Translations under genes and position numbers: made by a program | NCBI GenBank assembly: GCA_020740775.1 | Contig: JAHEWK010000023.1 | Location: 372,001-436,000, forward strand | Direction of reading: 5' to 3' | From: Ilyonectria destructans | Taxonomy: Eukaryota > Ascomycota > Sordariomycetes > Hypocreales > Nectriaceae | Length of the DNA stretch: 64,000 nucleotides | Notes under the pieces: model-generated | What the model was told of the DNA's origin: nothing | What the model saw: the letters and a program-made list of their open reading frames with translations, nothing else | The model's database searches: none | Shown: positions 1 to 11,164 of the stretch, one piece after another | How positions within the stretch are numbered: the first letter of the stretch is position 1 | Layout: each line of letters opens with the position of its first letter

Positions 1-2472
1 GGTATTGGTGGCCTGACTGCCGCAGTTGGGTTGCGCAAGGAAGGGCACGAAGTCATAGTAAGATTTCGAAACTGCGAGACCCCTGTCCCTACTGACAGCA
101 AGCAGTTGCTCGAAAGGTCACGGCTCGCTCAGGAGACAGGAGCTGCAATGCACCTTGCACCTAATTGTCATGGGATTCTCAAGAGATTCGGCATTTTCCC
201 GGAGACAGTTGGAGCCAACAGAACACAAGGGGTTCGTGTGATTTTTCTTTTGTGTCGAAATTGTGCCGCTGCTACATGCTAAATTTCTTCCTAGATCACC
301 GAATTTGAGCACACAGGTGACTTGCGTGCCACGATAGACCTACAACAAGCAAACTCGATATGGCAGCATGTGAGTTGACTGGAATGTTCGTGCCATGTCT
401 TTGCTAAATGTGCTAAACGAGTGATTATCAGCCCTGGGTTCTTTGCCACCGCGTCAAACTTCATGAGGCACTGAAAGCAAAGGCGACCACGGACGATGAT
501 GAAGGACCTGGTGCCATTCTCAGAATCTCAAGTCGAGTTGTTGACGTCGATCCCTCCAAGATGACTGTTACGTTAGAGAATGGAGATCAACTCTCCGGTG
601 ACCTGATTCTTGGGGCAGATGGCGTTGGGGTAAGTATCTCATTCCCAACTGTTATCAGATGATCAGAGGAGCCCTTGCTGACCAAAACAGTCCGTTGTGA
701 GGAAAGCTGTGGTTGGTAACCATATCAATCCTTTCAATGCTGGTAAAGGAGCATTTAGGTTCATGATTCCGAAGCAGCAACTTTTTGATCACCCCGCCAC
801 TCGCGAATTAGTCTCTAAGCCTGGCTATATGGCCTTTTGGTACGCAAACGACCGTCGGCTCGTCATGTATCCGTGTGACGATAACACGACTATGAACTTC
901 ATAGCCATGCACCCCTACGAGCTTTCTGCCTCGGAAGCATATGGTGAGCGCACTCAATCTTTCACTTTCTTAGCTAGCTAAAATGCGATACTTACATACA
1001 CACAGGATTCAGCCATAGAGGGAGTAAAGAAACGCTGCTGCGAGTGTATAAAGACTTCTGCCCAGTAGTCCAAACCATGCTTGATATGGTGGATGAGGAA
1101 TCGCTCAAACTTTGGACCCTGCTCGATATGGACCGAATCCCCTGTTGGGTTAAAGGGGGAGTAGCATTGCTTGGCGATGCAGCACACCCATTCCTGCCTT
1201 GTGAGTACCTGTACTGCACTGAACGTCTACTTAACTGACTGGATCTATAGTTCAAGGACAGGGAGGTGAGCGGATTTATCCTACTTGGTTTTCTTTCTGT
1301 ATTAACTGACCATACATAGGCGGTGTTGCTATAGAAGACTCTGCTTCCATCTGCGCTGTCTTTCCAAGAAACACTCCAAAAGAACAAGTTGCGGAAAGAG
1401 TAGCTCTCTACGAAAGAATTCGAGACGAGAGAGCACACAGAATCCAGGCCGCTACTCGATCACTAGGAGAGGACTTAGACAAGGATAAAGCAAATAACAC
1501 GGACAGCAGTGAGTAATTACGTCACTGAGCTTGATTTGCTGCTGACTCGCGCCAGTGGTTGAGACAACACGCTACAACTTTGGGCATGACGAATGGCACA
1601 ACTCCAAGGATGCTCTGAGGAGGTGGATTTCGTCGCATAACGAGTCTTCATTGTTGAGGTGGCCCACATCCTTCTGGCCAGTAAGTAACTTGGAAAGTCA
1701 CGGCTTACCTCAGCCAACACGCCCTTCGGAGTCGTACTTCCTCAAACAGTCGGTCCGTTTCAAGACTTCTGCTACGTATCTTCGGACGCTATTCCCGACT
1801 CCCAACTTCAAGTTCTCTTCGCCCGGCACAGTCGTTGAAGCAACATTCCAATGCCTTGAGCTTCGTGATCAAATAAAAGATGGCCGATCGGCATACAGGT
1901 CGTTTGTCCTTCAGGTTCATGGCGTCCAGTTCACGAGGTGGAATGGCACGAAACTTGACGGTACTTTCATCCCTGTCATGTTTGAATCACTTCCCAACAT
2001 CGTCATTTCTCATCGCGGGGAACTCGGACTCCCCAGCTTCCACTGCGATATTGATGTTGTGGAAAGCAACAAGACTTCTCGCATCACCTGCAGTCTGATG
2101 GGCAAGAGCTTTATCAGCCTACAGATAAACGACTTGCAAGGAGCCGCTCCAGAAACATCCACTGAGTCTTCTCCTTGCGATAACCAATTCGCTTACAGAT
2201 ACGTCCCTACTGTGGGGACGAAAGGTTTCGCGGATGCAGAGTATCCAATTCTTTTAGTCGGTCACCAAATCGACACCACTCAAAATCTGGGAAGAACGCT
2301 CAGAGGCACAAGCGCTGTTATCAACACTTCGAGGGGGGATTTCAAGGATATGCCTGTATTTAATTGCGTGGCGACCGGACTGTCGGAATTACCGATTTAC
2401 GGGATTGTCGAATCGAAGCTGGAACAGGGGTACGGGGTGGTCAGTTCCTTGCAGACAGAGCGGATTGAATAG
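1..2472 (+). CDS. FAD-dependent monooxygenase fused to acetoacetate decarboxylase-like domain (5' partial)
   Basis: The gene enters from the left edge, so the true start is missing. Eight exons can be read: 1-231, 295-369, 432-629, 691-943, 1006-1200, 1251-1265, 1320-1508 and 1556-2472. All junctions are GT-AG and in phase, giving about 690 residues. The first residues are the Rossmann motif GIGGL. GADGVG and GDAAHPF are the second and third FAD signatures of group A (salicylate hydroxylase-like) flavoprotein monooxygenases, which hydroxylate aromatic substrates with NAD(P)H and O2. After YNFGHDEWHNS, which closes the oxygenase domain, the chain continues in the same exon into about 250 residues resembling fungal acetoacetate decarboxylase-like domains (HGVQFTRWNGT, FESLPNI, GELGLPSF). 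The fusion is therefore not a splicing guess. Both halves are open. Substrate unknown; a role in secondary metabolism or aromatic breakdown is inference. Confidence 0.85.
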
Positions 2473-3134
2473 GGCACTACTGAGCGAGGGAGAATAGCGC
2501 CCGTACTCGCAATCATCACAGTCAATCAAGAGTCGGTGTGTGGGTCAATTATTGCAGGTCAGTGGATGGACAGAACGCTGATGATGTGGAGAGATGTGGC
2601 CGCATATACCATGTAATTATCCAAAACATGGGGCCAATATATATTCGTGTTCCCACTACTGTCCAATGTTGCTGCTGAAGCCGCGGAAACGAAGTTGGTT
2701 AAAGGGTAATTGACGTCAATGGGTTCTCACAAAATATAACTTGTCCTAGACGCAGCAATATATGGACAGTAGGTTCATTTTTTCTTATTTTCAGTGGCAA
2801 CCCAACAGCAACTTAGAAGTGCGTTGAAGTGTTCTCCACAACAGTCATAAAAAGTCTTCAGCACGAAAAGACTCATTCAGGCGCAAAGTCTAACCTGCAA
2901 GCGCATCGTAAAATTCTCTTAGGCGGCTGCCTCCCCCTGATTCCGTCGAGGTCAGTCAACGGGCGTTGCTTCCGTCCACAAGGTTCTGCGGACTGCACAT
3001 TTTACAGAGGCTAGCAGTGTATTACAAAAAGGATTACATCAGTCCACATAAATCCCGTTTAATAATCAAATAGATCTCCAAGTTCAAATTGAATGCCAGG
3101 GACTACTGGGACAGGAGATTTCTGGGACCAAGCT
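2473..3134. other. Intergenic, no gene seen
   Basis: No supported coding region. Only short, biased reading frames occur between the monooxygenase stop and the GST relic. Confidence 0.6.
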
Positions 3135-4133
3135 CTACAGAAGATGAGCCACCAAGTCTCTCCAGGCTGTCCTGCTAGACACTCACTCTCACCAAACTTT
3201 CAAAGAGGGCCTCGCAGATATCTCTTCCTGTAAACCCAACTTGGACAAGAAGTGAATCCATGGCATGTGGTGCAAATCAATGAGTGAGAACTTCTAGACA
3301 ATGTCACAAGCAAGGACTTTATTCGAGGTGTCTGTTATGGTTCAACTTACATCTTGAGCCAGGAAATTACTCTTAGACGTAATCTGTTCGTGATATTCTA
3401 GAGTTGTGTGAAGGAGGAGGTCCGTCAACTTTGAGACTTCAACCGGGTTGGGATCACCGAAACCCATGAACCTATAGAGAATAAGCCTCAGTCACTTGCT
3501 AGCATAGCATGTGGTTTAGTTGTAACTCACTTCTGAAAATTTTCTCGAATGCGAGACTTCATGATTGGGTCAAAGTAGGAGTACTGATGCGAATATATCG
3601 CGGAGGTCACATAAAGTGAGGTTGTCATGTAGATGTAGAAAGATGGATGACGAGCTGAGACTACAGTTGAGGACGGGAGTATAAGGTCTCCTTCCTCACG
3701 TGATGTTGCATATAATGCCAGTCTTAAGCACCAGGCCCAAGACTGGTTCTTCACGTATCAAGTACTCGACGCTAGATGCCAATTCGTAGCGAGCGACGTC
3801 CTCCGGAGATTGATGCTTTTCAAGGTACTAGTCGCTATTACGACCGTATTTCGCGACAAAAGTCCGACAAATGGCTCTCTTGATTCAAAGATTCGTAGCC
3901 CGTCGTCGCCGAGAACCGGGATGCGTCCAAAAGGGTGATAGGAGTTCACATAATCTTTGGGCTGGGGAAACTAACAGAGTTTCGGGTTAGAATCCTGCAC
4001 AGCGGGACTTAACATGCCTTGTGCTCCCCTTCTTGAAGCTTGATGTGTGTAAATTTATATTTGACCCCCAATTCGGCCAGTACGAGGGTCACTCGCTGGG
4101 TGCATGTGGACCGGAGAGAGCCATACAGTATCA
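3135..4133 (-). pseudogene. Glutathione S-transferase relic
   Basis: Reading the minus strand from 4133 down gives a GST thioredoxin-fold N-terminus (ILYGSLRSTCTQRVTLVLAEL), an apparent GC-AG intron (GCATGTTAAG donor), then NSYHPFGRIPVLGDDGLRIF, the cis-Pro and glutathione-binding stretch. After ESR the frame shifts by 2 bp within an AGAG run. The next frame reads HQSPEDVARYELASSVEY after a TAG where Gln is likely. The helical C-terminal domain follows (FMGFGDPNPVEV, LLLHTTLEYHEQI, HHMPWIHFLSKL). Near the end, the expected RP..K.WWERVSSR motif carries TGA in place of the second Trp and TGA in place of Arg (CGA). These are C-to-T/G-to-A type changes. The gene is clearly dead. The family conjugates glutathione to electrophiles in the cytosol. 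Confidence 0.75.
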
Positions 4134-4363
4134 CAGCTATTTTTGCGTGGCAAGTGCAGTTGAACAAAAAGATAGAGGCACTACGTGATGGAGCAAGCAA
4201 AGGGAAAGGAAAAAAAAAAGAAAAAATGTAGGTAAAGCAAGACTCCAGTGATCAACCAGAAATAGCACACTTATTACGCTTGCATTAGTAAACTGAATTT
4301 CATTTAACAAGAAATATGGAAGCATGACCATTAGTATGTATGAGGAAGGCGCGGAAAACGGGG

Positions 4364-4481
4364 GGGATGTGGAGGGTATGGAGGATGTGGAGGGTATGGA
4401 GGATGTGGAGGGTATGGAGGATGTGGAGGGTATGGAGGATGTGGAGGGTATGGAGGATGTGGAGGGTATGGAGGATGTGGA
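4364..4481. repeat. 18-bp minisatellite
   Basis: About 6.5 near-perfect head-to-tail copies of GGATGTGGAGGGTATGGA. Because 18 is a multiple of three, all frames stay open and produce spurious repeats such as IPSTSS and RVWRMW. Confidence 0.9.
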
Positions 4482-4487
4482 GGAGCC

Positions 4488-4557
4488 GAGAAGCTGAGGG
4501 ATGTGGGGGATATGGAAGGGCGGAGAAGCTGAGGGATGTGGGGGATATGGAAGGGCG
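4488..4557. repeat. 35-bp tandem duplication
   Basis: Two identical 35-bp units starting GAGAAGCTGAGGGATGTG lie directly after the 18-bp minisatellite. They share its GGATGTGG core, so the array probably grew by slippage or unequal exchange. Confidence 0.85.
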
Positions 4558-4802
4558 GAGGGGGCTGAGAGTGATATACCGGTCTTGATACCAACAGGTA
4601 ATATCGTTGAGCAAGCGATAGTGGCTACGCGGCAAATTCTGCGGCGGCTGGGGGCATTGCGCGACGCTTTGAAATAGATAAGGTCAACGACGCCTCGAAG
4701 AGATGAGCCTGGCTTAAGATACACAACAAGACAGTACCACATCCCCCCAGCTGTTTTCGAAGCCAACTCTATCCTCAACTAAGAATTACACACTATCGCC
4801 CC

Positions 4803-5006
4803 ATGTCCCCACAAAAATCCAAGGTGGCCCGTCAAGTGGATGACACGATTCCGCTCGCGCAGTCTAAGAGGACTTTGTTCGACTTTGGGGATTTCGACCA
4901 TTCCTCAGTTCCGTTTGAGAATGAGACATGGCCAGTCATCATTATCGGGTCGAGCATGGTTGGAATGACACTAGGTGTTCTTCTCGGCTTCCATGGGTAC
5001 GATTGA
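4803..5006 (+). pseudogene. 5' stub of a FAD-dependent monooxygenase
   Basis: An ATG-initiated frame of 67 codons has a typical leader, then the FAD-binding motif PVIIIGSSMVGMTLGVLLGFHG, as in fungal phenol-monooxygenase/TetX-like flavoproteins. Homology stops at FHG. The expected ribose-binding acidic segment and the rest of a roughly 550-residue enzyme are not found downstream. Instead the sequence enters unassigned, repeat-like DNA and then a Ty3 element at 5981. A splice donor at GGGTACGA is possible, but no following exon was found. Best read as a truncated gene. Confidence 0.55.
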
Positions 5007-5980
5007 CAACCAGAGGTCCCAACAAGCAGTCAGTTATCAATCAGTACTGATTACTGATTGATACTGATACGTTAAAATACTACGTCACCCCTTGCAAGTT
5101 AGGCCGGTGGTGCAAGGGGTACAATCGGCCGAAGGCTGAGAGTCCGCGGGCCAAGCAATTATCTACAACTATTACATTATTTTCGCACTGGAGCAATTTT
5201 TGTAACATTTCTTCTTATCTCGAGCAGAGTCACCTGGAATCATGCAGAACTGTGGTCTGTCTTGTAGGGATTCTGTGTAAGAACCTGTCATCTCTGAAGC
5301 TGCTAATCTGAAACCAACTCGGTTGTAGTTGATCTCGACTTCCATCTACACTCTATAGCTAGCCTAAATAATTTACCAGAACGACAGCATAAGGATACCT
5401 TCTCTAGGACTCTAAGACCCACTAAAGATGCTAAGTTAAGATACTGTAGGACTTAGTGATAGTCTTCTCTATATAGCGTTGTAAATGATGGTTGTGCTGG
5501 ATAGCAGTCAGCTTGACTCTCTTTTCAGCCCTATAGAATCTAGCAGCTAAATAAGAGTAATTTATATCAGTTATGCTGCTTCGGACAGTAGATAGATCAG
5601 AATATAAGGCAGTTAGATAGGTTATTAGCTGTGCAGAAGGTAAGGGAGCTAGTTCCCGAAAGAGCTGTAAGCTTTATTGGTGTCAAACGATATTCCGCTC
5701 CAGCCGTGGTGGCGTCCCGACCCACTTGGGCACCGTTGTTGTGTATATAACTGGGACCTTCGTCCTCTTGACTTGGGTAGTGGTCAAGGCCAATTAACTC
5801 TTAATAACCCTCACATGCATGGCATCTTCCTACTCACTTTTGACAATTGGGTTGGTAGAATTAGTATCTCTAGCACTATATAAGGCTGGCTGACTGACTC
5901 TCTGAATAACCTTCTAGCTGTATAAAGTTATTATAGCTTCTCTGGAATATAAGCTGAATTTTAAGTCTATCTTTAGCAGG
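5007..5980. other. Unassigned, repeat-like intergenic DNA
   Basis: No coding signal. It holds a 9-bp inverted repeat (CCCCTTGCA ... TGCAAGGGG) near 5089-5120 and AT-rich stretches. It may be part of an older insertion, but no termini could be defined. Confidence 0.4.
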
Positions 5981-6167
5981 TGTGAACGGCCTCTAGTAGC
6001 TGGATTCCAACTATCTAGTCCAGGATGCTATTTACATCAAAGATGAAGAAGAAAGAAAGAAGTTCCCAAATGCCCCTGAGCTGTGGAATGATTTCTCATC
6101 CCTGGCGCGCACGAGCCAAGTACGTCTTGCGGCGCAGCCGCAAGGATATGGGCCCTGGCCCGTGACA
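5981..6167 (-). repeat. 3' LTR of the Ty3 element
   Basis: 187 bp, similar to 11165-11351 with scattered, mostly transition differences. On the minus strand it is preceded by a G-rich polypurine tract (complement of the CTCCCCTCCCCCCC run at 6171-6184), as expected for plus-strand priming. Confidence 0.9.
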
Positions 6168-6203
6168 TTACCTCCCCTCCCCCCCGGGAGAAGAAGTTGA
6201 GGG

Positions 6204-9200
6204 CTATCTGCGGCTCCTCTTGTGGTTCTTGCGCCAGAGCTTCCACTGAGCGGTAACTTGCAGGTTGCCAATGGGTTCCCACGTAGGCTCAGAGTAACCA
6301 ACCCACTTCACTAAAGCTTCCTTGCGCCTTATGCCTCCCTCAGTCTTCCACTGCTCATCTAAAATGCGTTCCACGTGCCACTCCTCCTCGCCATCAACTA
6401 AAATGGGTGCCGGTTGTGTGTTATCTGGTCTCTGTGAGGGCAGGTGGTCTGTCGATGCTGGGCGTAATAGGTCGACGTGAAATACTGGGTGAATCCTACC
6501 AGGTACGTCCAACTGATAGGAGTGAGAGTTAACTTCCCGGACCACTTGGTATTTGGCATGTAGCCAGTCCAGCTTCTTCGATGGTCTTGTGGTCTTTACG
6601 TTCTTCAGATTCAGATAGACCCAATCGCCTGGCTTGTACCTTGGGGCTGCTATGCGGGACTTGTTGGCGAACCGTTCTTGCTTCTCCTGGGCTGTGGCGA
6701 TGGCCGCCTGTGCCCATTCTGTAGCGTCTTGCAATCGTCTGATGAAGTCCTCAGCGAGAGTTTCGCCCTCCTTCTGCTTTCCTTCAGTCATGCGGTCTGC
6801 TACCAGGCGGATCGGTTCATTATGGTAGCCATGCATAAAGAAGAATGGGCTCAGGCCTGTTGAGGATGCTTCTCGGTTGTTTATACTTGCCATTGCAATT
6901 GGCAAGAGGTCCAGCCAGTTATCCTGAGTGTAGGTAGCCCAAATCCGAATAATCTTCTCAATCTCCTGATTCATACGCTCTGTAGCGCCATCAGTCTGAG
7001 GGTGATATGCTGTTGAGAGTCGCTGTTCAATCTTGAGGAGTTTGCAAAAGTGCTTCCACAAATCGCTGACAAACTGCGGTCCCCTATCACTAGTTATTGC
7101 TGTCGGTATGCCGTGAATTGGATAGTGACATCTAAAGAGCCTCTTCGCAACTGCCTCAGATGAGATGTCATCCATTCCCTCTAGCTCTACCCCTTTTGTC
7201 AGGCGATCAGTGACAACCATGCAATTTGTCGCTTTATCCCTTCCAGATGGTGGTAAATCTGTAATGAAGTCGATTGAGATCTCTCCCCAGATGCGTTCAG
7301 GGACTGGCATGGGCTTGAGGAGCCCCTTTTTGGTGTCTCTCCAGATCGTATTCCTGCCGCAGACCTCACAGTTCCTCACAAACTGGCGCACATCTGCTGC
7401 AGCTCCAGGCCAGAAGAACTGTCTCGATAGAATGGTGTAGGTGAGGTCTCTGCCGGGATGTCCAGTAATATGGGAGTCATGGATATCCTGAATGATCTTT
7501 GTGCGAAGGGGTTCCAAATTTGGAATCCAGACTCGATCGCGGAAGCGAAGAAGGCCTCGCTCATCCACAGTGCACTCAGCAATGCTAACAGTTTTCTCCT
7601 TCTGAAGGTGAGTGGGCAAGTTTCTTTCGTCCCTAGCCACACACATAGTGAGTTGTCGGTAAAGTTTATCCTTTCAACCTTCATGCCATAGGGTCTGTAG
7701 TTTTCGGTCTTCAAAAAGCCGTACTTCCTCCTCAAAGTTGATCTCCTCAGGTTTCGCCGGAACCCCCATCGATGCAATATGCACACTTTTGAGGTGTTCG
7801 GACTGGAACATCTTCATGAATCTAGCCTTCAACCGCTCGTCGCTACCATCTGCTGGGAGGTCCTGTTCCCTACGAGACAGGGTATCAGGACGCCCCAAGC
7901 TCTTGCCTGGCCTCCACTCCAGAGTGAAGTTGAACCTAGCGAGGTACTCAGACCAACGCACTTGCCTCTCAGTAAGTTGCTACTCAGAATAGAAGTACTT
8001 TAAGTTCTTATGGTCTGTAAGAACTGTAAAGTGCTTGACTGCCTGCAACTCGGGCTGCCATGCTTCAAGACAGCGTATAATGGCAAGGAGTTCCTTATTA
8101 TGGATGGGGTAGTTGGCTTCAGCAGGAGAGTGCTTCTTCGACAAATAAGCAACAGGGCGCCAAATGCTATAGTCATCCTTCTGTAGCATCAGTCCTCCTG
8201 TAGCGTAGCCAGACGAATCAGCCTCGACCATAGTCTCTCTCTCTGGGTCGAAGTGCGCGAGGATGGGGGCCGTAATGAGCATTTCCTTCAGCTTGTTAAA
8301 TGCCTCTTCATATCGGTCGTCCCATTTGAACTGAATATCCTTCTTAGTTAGCTCGGTCAACAGTCGAGCTACATCTGAGAAGTCTTGGATAAAAACTCGA
8401 TAGAAGTTCACAAAGCCAATGAACCCACGAACTCCTTTGACTGAAGTTGGTGTAGCCTATTCTCTGATTGTCTTGACTTTCTCAGGGTCGACTCGGATGC
8501 CAACCTCTGCCTCGATCGTAAAGCCTAAATACTTTACTGTCTTGGCCTCGAATTCGCACTTATCAATATCAATCTGGAGGCCAGCATCCATCAATTGCTG
8601 TAGAACTTGGCCGACCTTCCTCCTGTGGTCCTTGAGGGACCCTGAGGAATACACCAAAACGTCATCCACGTATGCAGAAACAAAGTCATCTAAGTATTCT
8701 TGCAAGGTGCTGTTGATGTAGCGTTGGGAGGCGGCAGGGGCTCCAGTCAACCCAAATGGCATGACTCGGTACTCAAAGGAACCATATCTCGTGCGAAAAG
8801 CCGTTTTGTGTACATCTTCCTCCGCTATCTGCACCTTATTGAAGGCAGCGATGATGTCGAGCTTTGTGAACCACTTTGCCTTTGCGATATTCCTTAAGGT
8901 TTCGCTCAGAAGCGGGAGAGGGTATCGGTCCTTCTTGGTAATGTTGTTCAACCCTCGGTAGTCGACGCAAAAGCGAATCCCTCCACCTGGTTTCTTAACC
9001 AACAGGACTGGGGCGGCTGCTGGGGAGCTGCTCGCGCGGATGAACTCCTTGTCCAGCAGCTCAGTGAGGGTCTTCCTTAAGACCAGAAGCTCTTCTCTTC
9101 TCATACCGTACAACGGGCTCCAAGGGAGGTTCCTCTCATTTCCATCTTTGTCCTTCATGATCTCGATTCGAAGGTCGATGCCGGGTCGTAGGGGCGGGAG

Positions 9201-9803
9201 TTTGTCGGCCAGTTTCCTGCTGAATGCCTGGAGCCATTGGTGATAATGCTTCGGAAGCTTCTCTTTTGGGTCCGTCCTTGTCTTCGGCTTCAGGGCCTTA
9301 TCAATGTCCTTCAGAGTAACGGAGAACACTCCAGTGCCTTGTCGCCTCTTATCTCGTCGTACCTCTGCCATGAATACTGATGCCATCACTTGTTTGACCT
9401 TCACGTCTGGGGCTGGCTGCTTAGCTCGATTCCACACCCGTACACCTGAGGACCTAATTGTAAGGCAACCCTTCTTTGCTGAGATATGTACATCCTCGTC
9501 CTCCATCCAGGGCTTTCCAAGGATAATACTATAGTTCAACTTTGGGATCACGTAGAAGAAGACTCGTTGGCGTTGGTGACCGTCGATATCAACTGATGCG
9601 TAAGTCACAGTATCGATGACTGTGTTGGGGTTGTCGGTAGCGTTCTCGACTTTCCGAGGAGGAATGGGGATCTGTGGCAGCTTTAGGGAGCGAAAGAGTT
9701 GCTCATTTATAGCAGCATAGCAAAGACAACCATAATCGACTAGACCTGTGGTGAAGTCGGTTCCATTAAGTCTAATGTCGACGAGGAAAGGGTCTCCATC
9801 CAT
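6204..9803 (-). pseudogene. Ty3 pol polyprotein with three internal stops
   Basis: Domains in minus-strand order: aspartic protease with VDYGC where D-S/T-G is expected; reverse transcriptase with FCVDYRGLN, MPFGLTGAPA and the catalytic YVDD; RNase H (ADSSGYATGG); integrase HHCC zinc finger (HITGHPGRD ... CEVCGR) and DDE core (SIDFITDLP, TSDRGPQFVSD, HPQTDGATERMNQ); C-terminal chromodomain (EWHVERILDEQ ... EALVKWVGYSEPTWEP). The frame is interrupted near 8455 (TAG, Trp expected), 7979 (TAG, Gln expected in SE-QQL) and 7672 (TGA). The same frame continues each time, so these are point nonsense changes rather than deletions, consistent with C-to-T/G-to-A mutation. The chromodomain is thought to steer integration toward modified histones. 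Confidence 0.92.
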
Positions 9804-9851
9804 CTTTGCTCTGCCTTCTCTTCTCCATTCCCTCTGGGCTGCCGCGTGCCC

Positions 9852-11141
9852 CTATTGTTCATCCTCTCCCTCCTCCTGGCTGCTCTCTTCCTCCTCTACT
9901 GCTGCCTCAGTGACCTGAGGGCGCGCCGATGAGATCTTGATACGTGGTTGCGACCCAGGACGGATGGGCGCTGCCAACGGGCATGTGAGGATCCTGCAGT
10001 CGTCTCTTCCGCAACGAAGGCAGCGGTGCTCGAGGCGTCGTGCGTCAATTTCTTCCTGGCTAACCCACTTGGCTCTCTTGCCTAGTAGTGTCCTATCCTG
10101 CGGCCGCTTCGATGGGTACCCATTGAGGTTGCTGTTATTCCTTCGAGGTTTCAAGGTGTTCACTTGTGTCGCGCTCGTGGGGGTTGGTTCCCATTCCATC
10201 ATATCCTCTCTCTTTGCCGTCTGTGGTGTTGGTGGGGGGGGACTCGGTTGCCCCTTGCTGCCTGACTTCTTCCATTGACCCAGGAGCTCCATAGCATTGC
10301 TCAGCTTCTGACACCTCGTTGCCAGCTGCACATAGGTAACCAGCTCTTCTTGGTTTACCGGTACAAGCGCCATCTTCAGCTTGTCATTCAGGGCATTAAC
10401 CAGGTAGGAAATCTTGCTATTATCCGGCCATGACTCCGCATTAGCATTGGAGATCTCCTTCTCAAAGCGGGGGTAGAAGGAGTTAAAGGACTCATTTTCT
10501 CCTTGCTTAAGGGAGTGGAGTGCTTGGATGGCCTTCCTCTCAAGGTCGTGATCTCCGTATAAGAGCTCCAAACGGGTAAGGAGTACTGCTAGGTCCGGTT
10601 CCGTATCGGTTTGCCGTGTCTCATTCCGTACATATGTAGTGACGTTCTGCTTGGCCTTTCCTGCTAGCCGAGAGTATACATATGTGAACTGCAACCTGGG
10701 GTTGCCTAGGGCGTCGGCATCTTCCCGCAGCTTGTTTTCCATCTCTAGCTTCCACCCAGGCCATATGGTTTTGTTTCCTTCGTAGAAGGCAGGGTCGGGT
10801 AGACGTGGGCGCGGTCGGTGGGCTGGCTTCGGTTCGGGTTCGGGCTTGGTCTCGTGCTTGATTTCGGGCTCGGGGGTACTAATCTTCGGGATTGGGGTGC
10901 TGAGTCCGCTTGGTGTTAGGGGAGTGCCGTCCCCCTGGACTGCAGCTGCAACTGCCTGAATCTTCAATCTGATTTCTTCATCCTTCTCTGCAATGCTTCT
11001 TCTCAGCTCTTCATTCCTCTCTGCGGAGGCTTTCCTGAGTTCAGCGTTTTCCTCTCTCATAAGCCTGAGTTCCTGCATGATAGCCTCGAGGGCTACAGGT
11101 AGTGTCGGGCTGTCCATCCTAACGGTTCTATCTTCAAACAA
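9852..11141 (-). CDS. Ty3 gag protein
   Basis: 429 codons from ATG. An N-terminal coiled coil (AELRKASAERNEELRR) is followed by a Pro/Lys/Glu-rich linker, a retrotransposon gag capsid domain (FYEGNKTIWPGWKLEMENKL ... YSRLAGKAKQNV ... LLTRLELLYGD), and a Cys-rich tail (HRCLRCGRDDCRILTC) that resembles a degenerate zinc knuckle. The ORF ends at TAG followed by GGG. The next 16 codons and the pol ORF are in the same frame. The stop is either a natural gag-pol readthrough site or another nonsense mutation. Forms the virus-like particle in the cytoplasm. Confidence 0.88.
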   Translation of the reverse strand: MFEDRTVRMDSPTLPVALEAIMQELRLMREENAELRKASAERNEELRRSIAEKDEEIRLKIQAVAAAVQGDGTPLTPSGLSTPIPKISTPEPEIKHETKPEPEPKPAHRPRPRLPDPAFYEGNKTIWPGWKLEMENKLREDADALGNPRLQFTYVYSRLAGKAKQNVTTYVRNETRQTDTEPDLAVLLTRLELLYGDHDLERKAIQALHSLKQGENESFNSFYPRFEKEISNANAESWPDNSKISYLVNALNDKLKMALVPVNQEELVTYVQLATRCQKLSNAMELLGQWKKSGSKGQPSPPPPTPQTAKREDMMEWEPTPTSATQVNTLKPRRNNSNLNGYPSKRPQDRTLLGKRAKWVSQEEIDARRLEHRCLRCGRDDCRILTCPLAAPIRPGSQPRIKISSARPQVTEAAVEEEESSQEEGEDEQ

Positions 11142-11150
11142 AAGAATAAG

Positions 11151-11164
11151 TGATCTTTGATGTA
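11151..11164 (-). promoter_or_regulatory. Self-primer binding site of the Ty3 element
   Basis: Directly internal to the 5' LTR, the minus strand reads TACATCAAAGATCA. Twelve of these bases are the exact reverse complement of ATCTTTGATGTA inside the LTR (minus strand, 11228 to 11217). This is the Tf1-type arrangement, in which the 5' end of the transcript folds back to prime minus-strand DNA synthesis. No tRNA 3' end was recognised here. Transcript start at 11228 is inference. Confidence 0.65.

Noticed and set aside
4364..4557. Regular repeats resembling a CRISPR array
   Set aside because: Units are directly adjacent without spacers, and the genome is eukaryotic.
4137..4778. Long minus-strand frames with Ser/Pro/Thr and His/Pro repeats
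   Set aside because: They are forced open by the 18-bp minisatellite, which has no stop in any frame; no start context, intron or domain.
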